Source of the DNA: JBFWIL01 sp050256015
GTDB taxonomy: Bacteria; Bacteroidota; Bacteroidia; Bacteroidales; Prolixibacteraceae
Direction: 5' to 3'
Assembly (NCBI GenBank): GCA_050256015.1
Contig: JBFWIL010000052.1
Location: 1 to 13,510, forward strand
DNA: 13,510 nucleotides
Shown: one piece after another, positions 1 to 8,006 of the stretch
Layout of the letters: each line of letters begins with the position of its first letter
How positions within the stretch are numbered: the stretch's first letter is position 1
Notes under the pieces: generated by a model
The model's database searches: none
What the model was told of the DNA's origin: nothing
What the model saw: only the letters and a program-made list of their open reading frames with translations
Position numbers and translations under genes: made by a program

Positions 1-1
1 T

Positions 2-1564
2 GTGGGCGAGCACATTGCTCCGGGAGCTACCTTATTGTGTACTTCTTCAGATGGCTACCGATGGTCAATGCCGGAGGTTGTCTTTCCTGCCTATCCTATA
101 CCCGACGGAACCACCAAGAAAGGTGATCCGGCGGTGGCCAAAGATTTGCTGTCGGTTAACCACCAGCGCATGGGTTTTTACCTGTCCGCTGACGACCGGC
201 TTCTGGTACTCGCTTATATCGGAATTTCCCTGCACGAAAAAGACAGTCCCAACGACGGGAACGGCATTGGCAGGGTGGTTCGGGAAATATACCGGGACGG
301 TTCCCGGGGACCCATTCACTTCATTAGATACAATAAAGGATGGAACGAGAAGAACACTGAATACCCGTTTTATCGGAAAAGTAAAGACAAGGGTTTTGTG
401 AAGGCCTGCGACGAGCTGTTAGCCAACAGGCTGATGGTTCAGCAATGGAACGAAGAAGCCGACCGCGACGACCCGTTGATCTCCCTGAAAGGCGAATACA
501 AGGCCTTCTGCTATTATCATTTGCCTGACGGCAAGGTGGTAGGCCTCTGGAAAAATGCCCTGACGGCATTCAGTGAAGATGAGGGCAAAAGCTGGACCCA
601 ACCCGTACGTGCTCCGGGTTTTGTAAACAGCAATGCCAAGATCTGGGGACAAAGGACCTCCGATGGCCGGTATGCAACCGTGTACAATCCGTCTGATTTT
701 CGCTGGCCGCTGGCCCTGTCGGTGAGTGAAAACGGACTTGCCTATGACAAGCTGCTTCTGGTAAACGGAGAGATTACCACCATGCGTTACGGGGGCAATT
801 ACAAGTCGTACGGTCCTCAATATGTGCGGGGTATTGCCGAAGGAAACGGAATACCGCCAGATGGCGACCTATGGGTGACTTACAGCATGAATAAGGAAGA
901 CATCTGGGTGTCCAGAATTCCTGTTCCGGTGGTTGACCGGGCGCAGGAGCAGGTCAATGAAGTGTTCAACATCCTGCCGGAAAACCGGGAACTGGATTGC
1001 TGGAACCTGTTCAGTCCGGTTTGGGCCCGTGTTTCCGTCGAAAAAGACGGGAAGGGTATTCGAAGCCTGGTGCTGCGCGACCGGGATGAATTTGATTATG
1101 CCCGGGCCGAACGCTTGTTCCCGGCAACGAAAGCGCTGAGCGCGGAGTTCCGGGTGAAAGCCGGACAAAACGATCACGGACAACTCGACATTGAATTGCT
1201 GAGTGCCAAAGGTACGGCAGCTTTGAGACTTACCTTCGGGGCCGACGGATTTCTGAAACAGAAAAACGGTTACCGGCTGAAAAATATCATGCGTTATGAA
1301 CCGGGAAGAAGCTATTCCATTCGAATCGAAGCTACCACTGATAACCGTTTTTATACGGTTTTTGTGGATGGTCAACGAAAGTCGGCCGGACTGTTCTTTG
1401 CTCCCGTACACCGGCTGGAACGCATTGCCTTTCGTACGGGAGAGGTGCGCCGTTTTCCCAATGTGGATACACCTACCGATCAGGATTTTGATGTTCAGCA
1501 AACTGGAAAGCCAGTTCAGGAAGCTGTGTTCTTCCTGTATGCGTTAACCACAAAAGAATTGTAG
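2..1564 (+). CDS. Sialidase-like beta-propeller protein with C-terminal beta-sandwich region (5' partial)
   Basis: The frame is open to the left edge, so the GTG at position 2 is probably an internal valine, and the signal peptide and first propeller blades lie outside the window. The visible part has 520 residues. Residues 1-315 look like a BNR/sialidase-type beta-propeller: there is one good Asp-box (SEDEGKSW, 191-198), several degenerate ones, and the closing strand MNKEDIWVSRIPVPV. Residues from about 320 to 515 look like a concanavalin/LamG-like beta-sandwich, probably a carbohydrate-binding or accessory domain. Such proteins occur in Bacteroidota PULs and are often labelled exo-alpha-sialidase. 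Propeller families that act on L-rhamnose-glucuronate linkages (GH145, PL42) are possible relatives, but I could not verify this. The TAG stop lies 3 nt before the next gene, so the two are probably co-transcribed. The fold is fairly sure and the substrate is unknown. Confidence 0.75.
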   Translation: MGEHIAPGATLLCTSSDGYRWSMPEVVFPAYPIPDGTTKKGDPAVAKDLLSVNHQRMGFYLSADDRLLVLAYIGISLHEKDSPNDGNGIGRVVREIYRDGSRGPIHFIRYNKGWNEKNTEYPFYRKSKDKGFVKACDELLANRLMVQQWNEEADRDDPLISLKGEYKAFCYYHLPDGKVVGLWKNALTAFSEDEGKSWTQPVRAPGFVNSNAKIWGQRTSDGRYATVYNPSDFRWPLALSVSENGLAYDKLLLVNGEITTMRYGGNYKSYGPQYVRGIAEGNGIPPDGDLWVTYSMNKEDIWVSRIPVPVVDRAQEQVNEVFNILPENRELDCWNLFSPVWARVSVEKDGKGIRSLVLRDRDEFDYARAERLFPATKALSAEFRVKAGQNDHGQLDIELLSAKGTAALRLTFGADGFLKQKNGYRLKNIMRYEPGRSYSIRIEATTDNRFYTVFVDGQRKSAGLFFAPVHRLERIAFRTGEVRRFPNVDTPTDQDFDVQQTGKPVQEAVFFLYALTTKEL

Positions 1565-1567
1565 GTA

Positions 1568-3136
1568 ATGAAAAAACAGCATTTCATCCCGTTTTGCCTG
1601 TCTGTATGTATGTGTGCAGTCGTGCTGACCCTTTCCGGGCCGGGAATAGCACTGGGGGCTTCCAAAGGCAGACAGAAGGCGGTGCTTCAGGCAGCCGCAT
1701 TTAAACATTATGTAGATTATTTTAACCGGATGGAGGATGAAAACATCCGTAAAGCGGTTCCCAATGAAAAAGCCTGGGAATGGATGAAGTCGAACATCCC
1801 CCTGTTTGAATGTCCCCAGGACAACTTTGAGGAAATTTACTACTACCGCTGGTGGACTTTTCGAAAGCACCTTACGGAAACCCCACAGGGGTATGGTATT
1901 ACCGAGTTTATGGTGAACCGGTTTTATGCCGACAGGTACAACCTGATCAGCTGTGCGTTGGGCCATCACATCATGGAGAGCCGCTGGCTGCATAACCCGG
2001 TGTATTTGCAAGACGACGTCCGGATCTGGTTCAGGGGCAATAACGGACAGCGTATGAGCAAGCTGATGAAATTCAGTAGCTGGACTGCCTATGCCTTGTA
2101 TAACAGTTATCTGGTAAATGCCGACAAGGCTTTTTTGACGGATATGTTTCCAGACCTGCTTGAGGAATACCGGCAGTGGGAAAAGGAAAAAAGGACGGAA
2201 AGCGGATTGTTCTGGCAGTATGATGTAAGAGACGGTATGGAAGAACAGATCAGCGGCGGCAGGAAAGTGAAAAACCTGCGCCCCACCATCAACAGTTATA
2301 TGTACGGCAATGCCGTGGCCCTGTCCGCGATTGCGGCGTTGAAAGGCGACGAAAAACTGTCAGCCTGTTATTCGATGAAGGCCGATACGCTGAAACAGCT
2401 TGTCGAATCATCCCTCTGGGATCCGGACGACCAGTTCTACGAAACCATGCAAGAAGCCGGAGGTTCGGCCAAAGTGCGTGAAGCCATCGGTTTTATTCCC
2501 TGGTATTTTGATTTGCCCGGAGAAAATCGTTCCGTCGCCTGGAAGCAGCTGATGGACCCGGACGGTTTCCTGGCTCCTTTTGGCATAACCACAGCCGAAA
2601 GACGGCATCCTGATTTTCGCATGCACGGTTGTTGTAGTTGTGAATGGGACGGGGCCATATGGCCTTTTGCCACCTCCCAGACCCTGACCGGCATGGCCAA
2701 CCTGCTTAATCATTATCATCAGGACTATGTAGACAGGCAGGATTATTTCCGTCAGCTGGAACTTTATGTGGAATCGCAGTATTACCGGGGCCGTCCCTAT
2801 ATCGGGGAATATCTGGATGAGACCACCGGCTACTGGCTGAAAGGAGACCAGGAACGCAGTCGTTATTACAACCATTCTACCTTTAATGATCTGGTCATTA
2901 CCGGATTGGTGGGACTTTGTCCGCGGGCCGATGAGCTGATTGAAGTAAACCCGCTGATCCCGGAAAATCAATGGGACTGGTTCTGCCTGGACAATGTATT
3001 GTATCATGGTCGCATTCTGACCATCATCTGGGACCGTACCGGTGAAAAGTACGAAAAAGGGCAGGGACTGGCTGTGTATGTTGACGGCCGGGAGGCAGGC
3101 CGCAGTGCCAAACTGGAAAGGTTGATTTGTAGATAA
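1568..3136 (+). CDS. MGH1/GH63-like (alpha/alpha)6-barrel glycoside hydrolase, secreted
   Basis: This is a 522-residue protein. Residues 1-30 form a Sec-type signal peptide (KKQ, a hydrophobic core, then an ALGA-like cleavage site), so it acts in the periplasm or outside the cell. The body resembles the MGH1-like branch of the GH63/GH15-type toroid hydrolases. It has an aromatic helix YYYRWWTFRK (91-100), the conserved stretch CEWDGAIWP (358-366) that probably lines the active site, NHSTFND (435-441), and a C-terminal IEVNPLIP followed by a short beta-rich end. Cys355, Cys356 and Cys358 sit just before the WDG motif. The ATG is chosen because it follows the upstream stop by 3 nt and starts a clear signal peptide. 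The bond cleaved cannot be read from the sequence. The last residues (ERLICR) may have been altered by the deletion that truncated the following DUF3826 gene. Confidence 0.8.
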   Translation: MKKQHFIPFCLSVCMCAVVLTLSGPGIALGASKGRQKAVLQAAAFKHYVDYFNRMEDENIRKAVPNEKAWEWMKSNIPLFECPQDNFEEIYYYRWWTFRKHLTETPQGYGITEFMVNRFYADRYNLISCALGHHIMESRWLHNPVYLQDDVRIWFRGNNGQRMSKLMKFSSWTAYALYNSYLVNADKAFLTDMFPDLLEEYRQWEKEKRTESGLFWQYDVRDGMEEQISGGRKVKNLRPTINSYMYGNAVALSAIAALKGDEKLSACYSMKADTLKQLVESSLWDPDDQFYETMQEAGGSAKVREAIGFIPWYFDLPGENRSVAWKQLMDPDGFLAPFGITTAERRHPDFRMHGCCSCEWDGAIWPFATSQTLTGMANLLNHYHQDYVDRQDYFRQLELYVESQYYRGRPYIGEYLDETTGYWLKGDQERSRYYNHSTFNDLVITGLVGLCPRADELIEVNPLIPENQWDWFCLDNVLYHGRILTIIWDRTGEKYEKGQGLAVYVDGREAGRSAKLERLICR

Positions 3137-3510
3137 AGTAAAATTGTTGCAGATTCAGCCATGCCTGCTTCTGTGCATGAAGCCCTGATGAATGGCCTTC
3201 GTGTCGGGCTAAAGGAAGAACAGGTCGAGTTTATTCTTGAGTCGGGAAAGTTGCTTTTACCATGGCCGGGTACCATGCCGTTTTGCCCGATTTGACCGAA
3301 GAAGAAGCGGCAGTCATTCTGGATTATATGAAAGAAGTCCGGGAAATGGCAGTGGATTACAAGAGCATGAAACAAATTTCTGTTATCTTTGAAATTTATA
3401 AAACCAGATCCGAGCAGTATCTGAACAGCAAAGGCAGAAACTGGCGGCAACTATACCGGGATTATGGACAAGCCCGGAAAGCGGATAAGCAGAAACAGAA
3501 AAAGAACTAA
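3137..3510 (+). pseudogene. Broken DUF3826 family gene (5'-truncated and frameshifted)
   Basis: The conserved C-terminal half of a DUF3826 protein is spread over two frames. The first, 3161-3295, reads GLKEEQVEFILESGK and then runs out of frame to a TGA. The second, open after the TGA at 3238-3240 and ending at TAA 3508-3510, reads GKVAFTMAGYHAVLPDLTEEE, then YKTRSEQYLNSKGRNW and a lysine-rich tail. Joining them at 3244-3250 restores the family pattern GKVxFT. DUF3826 proteins are usually secreted and about 200 residues long, from memory of the family. Here the signal peptide and roughly the first half are absent, because the sequence directly upstream is the end of the glycoside hydrolase gene. 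No convincing ribosome-binding site precedes ATG 3161. A deletion of the 5' half plus loss of one base is the simplest history. A short product from ATG 3262 (82 residues) cannot be excluded. DUF3826 has no established function known to me. Confidence 0.7.
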
Positions 3511-3513
3511 ATC

Positions 3514-4605
3514 ATGAACAAGAAACGGATCATACTGGTCTTGTTGGTAAGCGGATTGTGGGGGTGTGTAACCGATGGCGTTGAAAACCGCTGGAAAACG
3601 GGAATTGTGGAAGAGCAGTTCCTCTATGAAGAAGATGTATATCCTTCCTGTCATGCCGGAACCCTGGCCGAAACCCCCGAAGGGCTCGTGGCTGCCTGGT
3701 TCGGAGGGACCCGTGAGCGGCATCCGGATGTAACGATCCGGTTCAGCCGGCTGGTGAAAGGAAACTGGACCAAATCGATTGAAGTGGCCAACGGGGTAAT
3801 TAACGACACGCTGCGGTATCCTACCTGGAATCCGGTGTTATACCAGATTCCGGGAGGTGACTTGCTGTTGTTTTACAAGGTTGGTCCCAAACCGTCCGAA
3901 TGGTGGGGCATGCTGAAGCGATCATCCGACAACGGCCGGAGCTGGACTGAGGCGGAAACACTTCCCCGGGGGTATATAGGTCCGGTAAAGAACAAACCTG
4001 TATTACTGAAAGACGGCCGGCTGATTTGCCCTTCTTCTACAGAAGGAGGCAGGGGGTGGCAGGTGCATTTTGAAATTACGCCTGATTATGGAAAAAGCTG
4101 GGAAAAAGTGGGCCCCATCAACAATCCCTCCACCTATTCCATTATTCAGCCGAGTGTGCTGACATATTCCGACGGCCGGATGCAGATCCTGTGTCGCAGC
4201 CGCAACAGCGTACTGGTTACCTCCTGGTCGGCAGATGAAGGTCGAAGCTGGTCATTACCTCAGGCTTCCGGATTACCAAACAACAATTCCGGAACGGATG
4301 CCGTTACGCTGAAGGACGGTCGGCAGCTGGTGGTATACAACCATGTGAAAACGCCAACAGGAGCATCCAAGGGATACCGTACTCCCCTGAATGTGGCTGT
4401 TTCCGAAGACGGCAAACACTGGTTGGCCGCGCTGGTGCTGGAAGATTCCGAAATCAGTCAGTATTCTTATCCGGCCGTGATCACTTCTGCTGACGGCATG
4501 GTTCATATTATTTATACCTGGCGTAGGAAGCGGATGAAATATGTTAAAGTAGATCCTTCGAAACTTAAGCTCAGTCCCATCGTAAACGAAAAATGGCCTG
4601 AATGA
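3514..4605 (+). CDS. BNR-repeat sialidase-family lipoprotein (PF13088-like beta-propeller)
   Basis: This 363-residue protein has a lipoprotein signal (KKR, hydrophobic stretch, LWGC with Cys18 as likely lipidation site), so it is probably anchored in a membrane. It is a complete six-bladed-type propeller with Asp-boxes at 137-144 (SSDNGRSW), 189-196 (TPDYGKSW) and 239-246 (SADEGRSW), plus a degenerate one at 297-303. Conserved signatures of the BNR_2 family include AWFGGTRE, TWNPVLYQIPGG, LLLFYKVGP, KNKPVLL, IQPSVL, NNNSGTDAVTLKDGR, YSYPAVI and IIYTWRRKR. No N-terminal RIP motif of true sialidases is seen, so sialidase activity is not supported. Proteins of this type are widespread in PULs acting on plant glycans. 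The ATG follows the DUF3826 remnant stop by 3 nt. The stop overlaps a possible upstream start of the next gene (ATGA). Confidence 0.85.
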   Translation: MNKKRIILVLLVSGLWGCVTDGVENRWKTGIVEEQFLYEEDVYPSCHAGTLAETPEGLVAAWFGGTRERHPDVTIRFSRLVKGNWTKSIEVANGVINDTLRYPTWNPVLYQIPGGDLLLFYKVGPKPSEWWGMLKRSSDNGRSWTEAETLPRGYIGPVKNKPVLLKDGRLICPSSTEGGRGWQVHFEITPDYGKSWEKVGPINNPSTYSIIQPSVLTYSDGRMQILCRSRNSVLVTSWSADEGRSWSLPQASGLPNNNSGTDAVTLKDGRQLVVYNHVKTPTGASKGYRTPLNVAVSEDGKHWLAALVLEDSEISQYSYPAVITSADGMVHIIYTWRRKRMKYVKVDPSKLKLSPIVNEKWPE

Positions 4606-4670
4606 AACCATCCGGGAGTGCAAGTTGTTACCCGGGGGCCGTTACGCGATACAACCGAAAGAATTGCCTG

Positions 4671-6089
4671 ATGAAGAAAACCGTTCTAAGCTTGTTTATC
4701 CTGGCTGGTCTGGCAGTATTGCAGCTCAGCGCCCAGGTCCCCGATTCGGATAACAATTTCCGGCGTCCGTTGGAGGACGTGCTGAAAAGCGTTGAAAAAA
4801 GATATCAGATCAGTCTCCGGTATTCGCCCGACGATGTAACCGGAAAAATGCTCGACTATGCCGACTGGCGCTTTCGTTCCTCTTTGGAAATAACCCTGAA
4901 GAATGTCTTGGGGCCTTTTGATCTCTGTGCGCATCGGGAGGGGAAAGCCGGAAGTTACCGTATTGAACCGTTCCGTTATCACCGGAGAACGGTGGAGGAA
5001 GCCCGGGAGACACTGGATTATCTGGCCGGTTTGTCTGCCAGCCGGGAGGAATGGGAAAAACGGCGTTTGGCTTTGCGAAAGTGTCTCCCGGAGGCGGTTC
5101 GTCTGTCTCCCCTGCCTGAAAAACCCGTTTCCGAACCGATTCGGACCCCTTTGCGCCGGATGAAGGGGTATACCGTTCATAACCTGGCTCTGGAGGTACT
5201 TCCGGGCGTTTATGTGTGCGGATCGCTATATCAGCCTGCCAGAATAAAAGGGAAAATTCCGGTTGTGCTTTGTCCGAACGGTCATTTCGGGGGCGGACGC
5301 TACAACCGGGATGTGCAAAGCCGCTGTGCCGGACTGGCCCGGATGGGGGCCGTGGCTTTGAGTTACGATCTTTTTGCCTGGGGCGAATCGGCTCTGCAGT
5401 TTGATCCGGAAACACATCGCCGGAGCCTGGCCAATACCATGCAGGCACTGAACAGCATACGGCTGCTTGATTATCTGCTTTCCCTGGGGTACACCGATCC
5501 TGATCGGATAGGCATCACCGGAGGTTCGGGAGGAGGAAGTCATACTATCCTGATGACCGCGCTGGACGAGCGTATCGACGTAAGTGTTCCTGTCGTTATG
5601 CTTTCTGCCATTCATTATGGCGGATGTCCATGTGAAAGCGGCAATCCGGTACATCTTTGTGCAGGCGGTACAAACAATGTGGAACTGGCAGCCCTGTTTG
5701 CTCCCAAACCCCAGCTGGTAGTTTCCGACGGGGGCGACTGGACAGCCAATGTTCCTGTTTTGGAGTTTCCTTTCCTGAAACGGATATATCAATTTTACGG
5801 AGAGGATGCTCCGCTGTATTTGGTTCATCTTCCGGATGAAGGGCACGATTACGGCTCTTCAAAAAGGGAAGCCATGTATCGTTTTATGGCGAGGCATCTG
5901 AAACTTGATCGTGCTCTGCTGTTTGACCGGGAAGACCGGCTGGACGAGTCGGCCCTAACCATTGAACCGGAAGATTCCCTGAAGGTTTTCGGCAGCACTG
6001 GGGAGAAGCTTCCTCCCGGAGCATTACGGAGCTTTGAAAGTCTGGAAAATGTGTTTCTGGAAGCCGTGAAAGCAGCTCAATCCAGGTGA
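4671..6089 (+). CDS. Acetyl-xylan-esterase-like alpha/beta hydrolase with N-terminal STN-like domain
   Basis: This 472-residue protein probably removes acetyl or other ester groups from a polysaccharide. Residues 1-22 are a signal peptide ending LQLSAQ. Residues 33-100 resemble the STN/DUF4974 fold also found in the SusC and FecR of this window (PLEDVLKSVEKRYQISLRY, ending in a SYRIEP strand). The rest is an alpha/beta hydrolase: oxyanion-loop-like CPNGHFGGGRY, nucleophile elbow ITGGSGGGS with Ser286, likely acid Asp353 or Asp356 (VVSDGGDW), and His392 (DEGHDYG). HYGGCPCESG contains two close cysteines. The ATG at 4671 is preferred because it puts the signal peptide at the N-terminus. An in-frame ATG at 4602 overlaps the upstream stop and would add 23 unlikely residues. 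It is the last gene of the enzyme operon. The hydrolase fold is confident; the ester substrate is inferred. Confidence 0.85.
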   Translation: MKKTVLSLFILAGLAVLQLSAQVPDSDNNFRRPLEDVLKSVEKRYQISLRYSPDDVTGKMLDYADWRFRSSLEITLKNVLGPFDLCAHREGKAGSYRIEPFRYHRRTVEEARETLDYLAGLSASREEWEKRRLALRKCLPEAVRLSPLPEKPVSEPIRTPLRRMKGYTVHNLALEVLPGVYVCGSLYQPARIKGKIPVVLCPNGHFGGGRYNRDVQSRCAGLARMGAVALSYDLFAWGESALQFDPETHRRSLANTMQALNSIRLLDYLLSLGYTDPDRIGITGGSGGGSHTILMTALDERIDVSVPVVMLSAIHYGGCPCESGNPVHLCAGGTNNVELAALFAPKPQLVVSDGGDWTANVPVLEFPFLKRIYQFYGEDAPLYLVHLPDEGHDYGSSKREAMYRFMARHLKLDRALLFDREDRLDESALTIEPEDSLKVFGSTGEKLPPGALRSFESLENVFLEAVKAAQSR

Positions 6090-6104
6090 ATTGGGCTGCT
6101 TTTT
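6071..6104 (+). terminator. Intrinsic terminator-like hairpin after the esterase gene
   Basis: The inverted repeat AGCAGCTCAAT (6071-6081) pairs with ATTGGGCTGCT (6090-6100), 11 pairs including one G-U, with an 8-nt loop (6082-6089) and a run of five T at 6100-6104. The esterase TGA stop (6087-6089) lies in the loop. This should end the enzyme operon and separate it from the sigma factor gene. Confidence 0.75.
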
Positions 6105-6150
6105 CAGGTTTTCTGGAAATGGTGCCGGGGTATTCAGAAAATGAAAGGAA

Positions 6151-6693
6151 ATGACAAAAGAAGACTGGTCAGACAACTGGAAGAAATTTAAACATGGAGA
6201 TACGGAAGCTTTCAGGCTTATTTATGATTTTTTCTTTGACCGGCTGTATCATTACGGCCGGAAATTGACTTCACAGACTGATTTACTGGAAGATTGCATC
6301 CAGGAATTGTTTCTGACCCTTTATACCAACCGCAAGAACCTGTCTGATACAGATCAACTGGAATTTTACCTGCTGAAAGCACTGAAGCACACTATTTACG
6401 GAAAGCTGCGTCAGGAACAACGTATGCTTAGGTTCAGAGAACAGGCCGGTATGAATTTTGAACTGGAATTTCTGGCCGAAACCGGACCTGACCGTGAGAT
6501 AGCTGATCGTCTGGAGCCGGTAAGAAAGTATCTGGAAACACTCACTCCCCGTTCGCGCGAATTGCTTTATTTGAAATTTTACACCCGGCTGGATTACCGG
6601 CAAATAGGAGAAATGCTTGGTATTCAGGCTTCGTCGGTTAAAAAACAGGTGTACCGCATCATGTCACGGATGAAAGAGGAACTGGCTGGCTGA
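6151..6693 (+). CDS. FecI-type ECF RNA polymerase sigma-70 factor
   Basis: This is a 180-residue ECF sigma factor, the normal length for the family. Sigma region 2 lies at about residues 18-90, with FKHGDTEAFRLIYDFFFDRLY and LLEDCIQELFLTLYTNRKNL. Region 4 lies at about 128-178 with the helix-turn-helix YRQIGEMLGIQASSVKKQVY, which reads the -35 element. There is no separate region 3, as expected for ECF factors. It should be held inactive by the FecR protein encoded 97 nt downstream and, when freed, direct transcription of this locus, probably susC/susD. The ATG is preceded closely by AAAGGA. The terminator at 6071-6104 separates it from the enzymes, so it probably has its own promoter in 6105-6150, where I see no convincing match to a known motif. 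Confidence 0.92.
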   Translation: MTKEDWSDNWKKFKHGDTEAFRLIYDFFFDRLYHYGRKLTSQTDLLEDCIQELFLTLYTNRKNLSDTDQLEFYLLKALKHTIYGKLRQEQRMLRFREQAGMNFELEFLAETGPDREIADRLEPVRKYLETLTPRSRELLYLKFYTRLDYRQIGEMLGIQASSVKKQVYRIMSRMKEELAG

Positions 6694-6790
6694 GCGGTTG
6701 CCTGCATGTTGCACAGCATAAATTTCTTTTTTAAAATCCTGTCCACTTTGCTTTCCCTTTTCCAATTATCAGGAAAAATGAGAGTTATTT

Positions 6791-7972
6791 ATGGGTGATT
6801 TTGAAAAATATATGGAAGATCCGCTGTTTCTGAAATGGGTTTTTGATCCGGATGAAGAGACCGAACACGATTTTCAGGAACGGATGCGCATTTTTCCCGG
6901 AGAAAAGGAAAGCCTGCTTCAGATGAGAGAGCAGTTTCGTCTGTTAGCCGTGAAAGAAGAAAGTCCCGGACCGGTCAGGGAAAGAATTTTCAGGGAAATT
7001 GTTGCCAAAATCAAAGGGGAACACAGAAAAATGCGCAGGCTAAGGCTGGGCAGTGTGCTGAAGTATGCGGCAATTGCCTTGCTGTTCTTTGCCACGGGCA
7101 GTCTGGTTTCCTACCTGCATCTTCAGGACCGGATGTCTCGTTTGCTATCCGAAAGCCTGCTGGTAAAAAGTGCAGCATTTAACACAACCGTTTATCTGGC
7201 CGATGGCACCCAGAAAGAGATCAGTGAGGTAGGGAGCCTGATTGATTTTTCCCTGCCGGGGAAATTACTGGCCGGTTCGGATACACTCCGGCTGGATGAG
7301 CTGAAGACCGGAGCACATGGCCGGAATCTGGTTGTCGTTCCTTACGGAAAACGTGCCCAGCTGCGCTTACCCGATCGCAGCCTGGTTAATCTGAGTGCGG
7401 GCAGCCGTCTGGTACTTCCGGTGCATTTCAGGGAAAGCCAAAGGGAGGTTTACCTGGTGGGGGAGGCTTTTTTTGATGTGGAAACAAACCGGGAGCAACC
7501 CTTTCTGGTGGAAACTTCTACCTTGCGGGTCCGGGTTACGGGAACCAGCTTTAATGTATCCGCTTATCCCGATCGTTCGCAGGTCAGCACCTATTTGCAT
7601 GAGGGACGCGTTGAACTTTGCAATAATAACAACAGCCTGTTTCCCCGGTGGGTTGAACTGCAACCGGGCCTGCGGGCCGATATGGACAGGGAGAACAGGC
7701 AAATTAAGATCCGGGAAGGGAATGACAGGTATTACCTGCTGTGGAAAGAGGGCATTGTACCTTTTCAGGATGAAACGGTGGACAATCTGCTGCACCGGGT
7801 GGAACAGTATTTTAATATCGTTATTCGCGTACCCGATCAGCTGGCCGGGAAACAACGGATTACCGGAAAACTTGACCTGAACCGGGAACTTCCGGAAGTG
7901 CTGGAATATATCGAATTGTTAACGGATAAAAAAATAGTTGTTGAAAGTGCCGGAACCTATCGGCTGAGCTGA
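6791..7972 (+). CDS. FecR-type anti-sigma factor with C-terminal DUF4974 domain
   Basis: This 393-residue inner-membrane anti-sigma factor should pair with the sigma factor encoded just upstream. Residues 1-85 are the cytoplasmic, charged sigma-binding part. One transmembrane segment lies at about 90-110 (YAAIALLFFATGSLVSYL). The periplasmic FecR domain is at about 180-275, with the typical VPYGKRAQLRLPDRSLVNL, VYLVGEAFFDVE and VRVTGTSFNVSAY. The DUF4974/STN-like module is at about 325-392. By analogy with the FecI-FecR-FecA system, the periplasmic part contacts the STN domain of the SusC encoded downstream and releases the sigma factor when substrate is transported. The 97-nt gap to the sigma gene (6694-6790) ends AT-rich and holds no clear structure. 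The gene is intact, and its start gives a normal FecR N-terminus. Confidence 0.92.
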   Translation: MGDFEKYMEDPLFLKWVFDPDEETEHDFQERMRIFPGEKESLLQMREQFRLLAVKEESPGPVRERIFREIVAKIKGEHRKMRRLRLGSVLKYAAIALLFFATGSLVSYLHLQDRMSRLLSESLLVKSAAFNTTVYLADGTQKEISEVGSLIDFSLPGKLLAGSDTLRLDELKTGAHGRNLVVVPYGKRAQLRLPDRSLVNLSAGSRLVLPVHFRESQREVYLVGEAFFDVETNREQPFLVETSTLRVRVTGTSFNVSAYPDRSQVSTYLHEGRVELCNNNNSLFPRWVELQPGLRADMDRENRQIKIREGNDRYYLLWKEGIVPFQDETVDNLLHRVEQYFNIVIRVPDQLAGKQRITGKLDLNRELPEVLEYIELLTDKKIVVESAGTYRLS

Positions 7973-7976
7973 AAAA

Positions 7977-8006
7977 AACCGGAAGATGGTGGCACATCCT
8001 CCGGTT
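7977..8006. terminator. Hairpin between fecR-like gene and susC
   Basis: AACCGGAAGATG (7977-7988) pairs with CATCCTCCGGTT (7995-8006): 12 positions with one A-C mismatch and a 6-nt loop. On the + strand no T-run follows directly, so termination towards susC would be weak or partial. On the - strand the hairpin is followed by a T-tract (A-run at 7971-7978), so it could stop antisense transcription. It may instead shape the susC leader. Confidence 0.4.

Noticed and set aside
352..366. Residue-scale note: cysteine cluster (Cys355, 356, 358) before the WDG motif of the MGH1-like hydrolase as a novel metal site (coordinates are residues of that protein)
   Set aside because: From memory a similar CCxC pattern is common in this branch of the family, so it is probably ordinary for it.
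869..1501. 210-codon reverse-strand open frame inside the first propeller gene
   Set aside because: It lies fully opposite a gene with clear protein family features and has no recognisable domain of its own, so it is a shadow frame.
4810..5448. 212-codon reverse-strand open frame opposite the esterase
   Set aside because: It is proline- and arginine-rich, as expected from the antisense of a GC-rich gene, and no family is recognised.
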